From: an uncultured Bacteroidales bacterium
GTDB taxonomy: Bacteria > Bacteroidota > Bacteroidia > Bacteroidales > F082
Reading direction: 5' to 3'
Length of the DNA stretch: 64,000 nt
Assembly: GCA_947303395.1 (NCBI GenBank)
Contig: CAMYYD010000005.1
Location: 116,307 to 180,306, forward strand
Shown: positions 61,079 to 64,000 of the stretch, piece after piece
Numbering within the stretch: the stretch's first letter is position 1
Layout: every line of letters begins with the position of its first letter
Notes under the pieces: generated by a model
What the model was told of the DNA's origin: nothing
Seen by the model: the letters and a program-made list of their open reading frames with translations, nothing else
Databases searched by the model: none
Program-made: the position numbers and the translations under genes

Positions 61079-62608
61079 ATGAAAAAATTATTACTTCTCA
61101 TTGCGGCGCTCATAGCAGCGTTTGAAATGACAGCCCAGTGGCATCCGGGGGCTGAAATCGACATCAACAATGTGAAGACCACATTGTACGGAACCGGTAA
61201 CTTCTTCAGAATGAGAGGAGGTGAAAATACCGATCAAGGTTATTTTGTGCCAAGCACAGGCGATGCCTTGACAATCTTCCAAAACACCCTGTGGATTGGC
61301 GGTCTCGATGCCGACGACAGCCTCCATCTGGCAGCGGTGCGCTTCAACCAGGTTGGCGAAGACTTCTGGTCGGGACCGTTGCGTGTCACCGACGCTTCGA
61401 CAGATATCTTCAACGTGATGAATTATCACCATGTGTGGAAAGTGTCGCGTGCTGAAATAGAAGCGCTTATAGCAAATCCAGGCGGTGACATCCCCGAGGA
61501 TATCCTCACCTGGCCTGGCAATGGCAATGTCGCCGACGGTTTCGCCGCCACCCTCGCTCCTTTTGTGGATGTCGACGGCGACGGAGTCTACGACCCGCAC
61601 AACGGAGATTATCCTGATATCCTTGGCGATATGGCATTGTTCTGCATCTATAACGACAACTACGATTTTTATAACAATGGTTATGTTCATCATGGTGAGT
61701 CGGGTGGCGGCGCCCTTGGCATCGAAGTCCACTGCATGCTCTATGGTTTCAACGCCCCTGACGATGAGATTCTCAACAACACACTCTTTATGCGTCAGTG
61801 GATATACAACCGCTCATCAAATGACTATCATGACACTTACATCGGCTCATGGACCGATTTTGACATCGGTTATGCTCGCGACGACTACAACGGCTGTAAT
61901 GTCCAACACGGTTATTATTATGGTTACAATGCCGATGATTTTGATGGCGATGGCGAACCTGGATCATACGGTGCCAACCCTCCGGCGCAGGTTATCATGA
62001 TTCTTGGCGGTCCTACAATGAATCCTGACGGTTTAGATAACCCGAAATACGATTCAAACGGCAACCAAATTGTCGATGAAAGCATCAACGGAATAGGTTT
62101 TGGTGACGGAGTCATTGATAATGAACGACTTGGTATGACAGGATATTTCTATCATGAAAACACAGCAGCTATGAATGGTGATCCTGAAGAGGCTCAACAT
62201 TATTACAATTTATTACGAGGAATATGGAAAAGTGGTGATCATGTCCAATACGGTGGTTATGGTTTTCCTGGTGCACCTGGCACTGTGGGTCCTGAATGCA
62301 AATTCATGTTTCCATACGACTCAGACCCTTACAACTGGGGTACAGGTGGCGTGATGCCTAACGGCGGATATAACCAAAACGGTTTGTACTGGAGCGAGGA
62401 AACAGGCAACAACGGCGCACCAAATAATGCTGGCGACCGTCGCGGACTGGCTTCATCCGGACCATTCACTTTCGAAAGCGGTACTGTCCAAGTGTTGGAT
62501 AGAGCTTATGTAACATGTTGGTTTACAAATGGTTTCGATAGAAACGAAATGGATAATTGGGCCACATATATCAAAGAGTACTTCTTGAATAATTTGAACA
62601 ACAAATAA
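61079..62608 (+). CDS. Secreted protein of unknown function with calcium-loop-like motifs
   Basis: A 509-aa exported protein (signal MKKLLLLIAALIAAFEMTAQ). It contains aspartate-rich loops such as DVDGDGVYDPHNGDYPD, DDFDGDGEPGSYG and DSNGNQIVDESINGIGFGDG, like calcium-binding dockerin/thrombospondin-3 loops, and aromatic Gly-rich segments (YYYGYNADD). Related proteins in Bacteroidetes often carry a T9SS sorting domain, but this one ends at YFLNNLNNK without one, so it may be a shortened form or need its neighbour. The track's start would put the palindrome in the coding region; the ATG at 61079 with a proper signal peptide is chosen. Not recognised further. Confidence 0.78.
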   Translation: MKKLLLLIAALIAAFEMTAQWHPGAEIDINNVKTTLYGTGNFFRMRGGENTDQGYFVPSTGDALTIFQNTLWIGGLDADDSLHLAAVRFNQVGEDFWSGPLRVTDASTDIFNVMNYHHVWKVSRAEIEALIANPGGDIPEDILTWPGNGNVADGFAATLAPFVDVDGDGVYDPHNGDYPDILGDMALFCIYNDNYDFYNNGYVHHGESGGGALGIEVHCMLYGFNAPDDEILNNTLFMRQWIYNRSSNDYHDTYIGSWTDFDIGYARDDYNGCNVQHGYYYGYNADDFDGDGEPGSYGANPPAQVIMILGGPTMNPDGLDNPKYDSNGNQIVDESINGIGFGDGVIDNERLGMTGYFYHENTAAMNGDPEEAQHYYNLLRGIWKSGDHVQYGGYGFPGAPGTVGPECKFMFPYDSDPYNWGTGGVMPNGGYNQNGLYWSEETGNNGAPNNAGDRRGLASSGPFTFESGTVQVLDRAYVTCWFTNGFDRNEMDNWATYIKEYFLNNLNNK

Positions 62609-62619
62609 AACTTAAGGCT

Positions 62620-63891
62620 ATGAAAAAAGTATTATATATAATGTTATTTCTCATCCTTGGGATGAACTTAACAGCCCAGAGTGTCTGGGACGGCAGCCGT
62701 GAAGCCATCAGTAGCGGCTCGGGTACCGAAAGCGACCCTTATCTCATCGAAAACGCTCAGCAATTGGCATGGTTGGTATATACTATAAATTGGGATTATT
62801 CGCGTTGGACAGAAGGAAAATATTTCTTACTGACAACCGATATCGACCTTAACGGAAATGCTGATAATCAATGGATTCCGATAGGAGCTGGACCTTCAAC
62901 AGAATCACATAAATATTTTGATGGTGTTTTTGATGGCGGTTTCCATGAGATCACAGGTCTTTACATCGACAGTAATAATGCCGTTAACGATAATAATTCT
63001 ATGTGGGTATCAGATTATGTTGGATTTTTCGCTGAACTCGGTGCTAATGCGCAAGTAAAGAATCTTTATCTGGAAGGTTTGATTATAAGTATTAGAAAAT
63101 CAGGAGGTTTCTCTGGCAAAAATGGCATTTTTGAATATTGCATTTCCGATGTTGATATCAAAACAAGCGGTACCCAAAGTGCAAGTGCCGGTATTGCAGC
63201 TTATGGCAATCCTACAGTCAGATTTAGTGCAAATCTTGGTGATATCAAGGGAAAGAATGGCGTTGGAGGCATCATCGGAATGAATGGTCATGTTGAAAGC
63301 TGTTATAACATGGGAAATATTACGGGTGAAAACGTGGTTGGCGGTATTGCCGGAAGGTGTGCGGATATTAAAAACAGCTACAATGTTGGTGAGATTTCTT
63401 ATTTTGAAACCACAAATTATAAAGGCGCCATCGTCGGAAACAAGCCGTCGGGAAGCGGTATCATAAATTGCCATTATCTCGAAGGCTGTATTGACGAAAC
63501 TAATGAATATGGCGAGCCTCAGACAGCCGAGTTTATGCGCTCAGAAGCATTTGTCAGTTTGCTGAACAATGAAACCGATGTTTGGGTTTATGACGAGGAA
63601 AACACCAACGACGGCTATCCTGTGTTCGGCAACGTCCAGTTTGGTGTTGAAGAGGTTATCACTGAATTCCCCGATATGGTTATGGTTTATCCAAACCCCG
63701 TTGTCGACAATGTGTATGTGGTTGGTGATGTCGCATCATGCGAAATCTACGATTTAGTAGGAAAATGCGTTTTGTCCGTATCGAAAAATATGGAAGAAAT
63801 CCGTGTAAATGATTTACCATCAGGGATTTACATGATGCGATTTATGACAAATAATGGTAGCGTTGTCACGAAAAAAATCATCAAAAAATAG
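62620..63891 (+). CDS. Secreted GLUG-repeat protein with T9SS sorting domain
   Basis: A 423-aa secreted protein. Signal MKKVLYIMLFLILGMNLTAQ; start of a beta-helix fold with GSGTESDPYLIENAQQLAWLVY (typical for GLUG-containing proteins); GLUG-like repeats (VGGIIGMNGHVESCYNMGNITG, VVGGIAGRCADIKNSYNVGEI); and a type A sorting domain from VYPNPVVDNVYV to the end (SGIYMMRFMTNNG). GLUG proteins are adhesins or surface proteins, ligand unknown. It lies 11 nt after the previous gene in the same operon as the kinase pair. Its sorting domain shares 35 identical nucleotides with the M28 gene at 56782. Confidence 0.85.
   Translation: MKKVLYIMLFLILGMNLTAQSVWDGSREAISSGSGTESDPYLIENAQQLAWLVYTINWDYSRWTEGKYFLLTTDIDLNGNADNQWIPIGAGPSTESHKYFDGVFDGGFHEITGLYIDSNNAVNDNNSMWVSDYVGFFAELGANAQVKNLYLEGLIISIRKSGGFSGKNGIFEYCISDVDIKTSGTQSASAGIAAYGNPTVRFSANLGDIKGKNGVGGIIGMNGHVESCYNMGNITGENVVGGIAGRCADIKNSYNVGEISYFETTNYKGAIVGNKPSGSGIINCHYLEGCIDETNEYGEPQTAEFMRSEAFVSLLNNETDVWVYDEENTNDGYPVFGNVQFGVEEVITEFPDMVMVYPNPVVDNVYVVGDVASCEIYDLVGKCVLSVSKNMEEIRVNDLPSGIYMMRFMTNNGSVVTKKIIKK
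63783..63817 (+). repeat. 35-nt exact repeat in T9SS sorting domain, copy 2
   Basis: Identical to 57870-57904, encoding KNMEEIRVNDL, in the same position of the sorting domain. Confidence 0.9.
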
Positions 63892-63896
63892 ATTAT

Positions 63897-63927
63897 AGAG
63901 TATGGAGTACTCTTTACTCCTTACTCT
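63897..63927. terminator. Bidirectional stem-loop after the GLUG gene
   Basis: AGAGTATGGAGTA and TACTCCTTACTCT are complementary with one mismatch and a 5-nt loop. It closes a convergent junction and covers the stop codon of the partial minus-strand gene. Confidence 0.7.
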
Positions 63928-64000
63928 GTGTAATGTAAAATCATGCGTTCAATGGCGCGTTCGCACACTGGGCAGAACTTGTCGCCATTGAACGTATTCA
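63921..64000 (-). CDS. C-terminal end of an unidentified gene (cut by window edge)
   Basis: The reverse strand is open from the window edge to a TAA at 63921-63923 and reads NTFNGDKFCPVCERAIERM then ILHYTE. The CPVC pair looks like half of a zinc ribbon or iron-sulfur site near a C-terminus. It is too short to name. The stop lies inside the stem-loop, as with other convergent genes here, which supports it being real. Confidence 0.45.
   Translation of the reverse strand, partial: NTFNGDKFCPVCERAIERMILHYTE

Noticed and set aside
61091-61732. 213-aa minus-strand ORF opposite the secreted protein at 61079
   Set aside because: The plus-strand gene has signal peptide and operon context; this ORF has neither.

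Overview
The window looks like a chromosomal segment of a Bacteroidota bacterium, most likely order Bacteroidales and probably gut- or host-associated. The grounds are: purH-mreB-mreC gene order, Bacteroidetes-type promoters (TAnnTTTG at -7, sometimes TTG/TTTG at -33), several secreted proteins with C-terminal type IX secretion (T9SS) sorting domains, BspA-like leucine-rich proteins, TPR-membrane-regulator proteins, a TonB receptor for thiamine behind a TPP riboswitch, and a GH89 N-acetylglucosaminidase. No rRNA, tRNA, CRISPR array, phage or transposase gene was seen. Naming the species is not possible from sequence reading alone. || Layout. 1-8.3 kb: cell shape and purine synthesis (mreC partial, mreB, purH, minus strand), recJ (plus), a LysE-type exporter and a large lamin-tail-domain secreted protein (minus). 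8.4-12.1 kb: operon asd-ribF-C69 dipeptidase (plus, overlapping genes). 12.2-18.0 kb: TPR-membrane regulator followed at once by three repeat-rich surface proteins. 18.1-24.6 kb: guaB, three periplasmic-folding genes (two parvulin-type isomerases and a small lipoprotein), and moxR (minus). 24.7-27.6 kb: two paralogous PEGA-domain proteins. 27.7-30.0 kb: LD-carboxypeptidase (plus) facing radA (minus). 30.1-35.7 kb: complete tripartite RND efflux operon. 35.75-37.1 kb: a radical SAM/SPASM enzyme overlapping a small lipoprotein gene, probably an enzyme/substrate maturation pair. 37.2-39.4 kb: GH89. 39.4-47.0 kb: operon of four secreted proteins including a 1588-residue papain-like/beta-helix protein. 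47.2-48.8 kb: second TPR regulator. 49.0-52.1 kb: thiamine uptake (riboswitch, TonB receptor, PnuT). 52.2-55.8 kb: M28 peptidase, LutB-like Fe-S protein, rpiB. 55.8-56.15 kb: AT-rich intergenic stretch with four DnaA-box-like 9-mers, a candidate replication origin. 56.2-63.9 kb: mntP (minus), second M28 peptidase, a TPR histidine kinase/response regulator pair and two secreted proteins (plus). || What stands out. (1) A 28-34 nt palindrome (half site GTAGAGACGCACGG) occurs three times, twice inside genes and once as the 3' end of the radical SAM gene, always read in the same frame as VETHxRASL. (2) Four intergenic arrays of an 8-nt unit (AGTTnnYC) are arranged as inverted repeats between genes; one supplies the last codons of radA and one touches the moxR start codon. 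(3) The radical SAM/lipoprotein pair is the best candidate for a poorly described system. (4) Three TPR-plus-membrane signalling modules each sit just upstream of genes for secreted proteins. (5) Several enzymes carry substitutions at expected catalytic or metal positions (papain-like Asn to Asp, M28 His to Tyr). (6) Two T9SS proteins 6 kb apart share an exact 35-nt stretch in their sorting domains.
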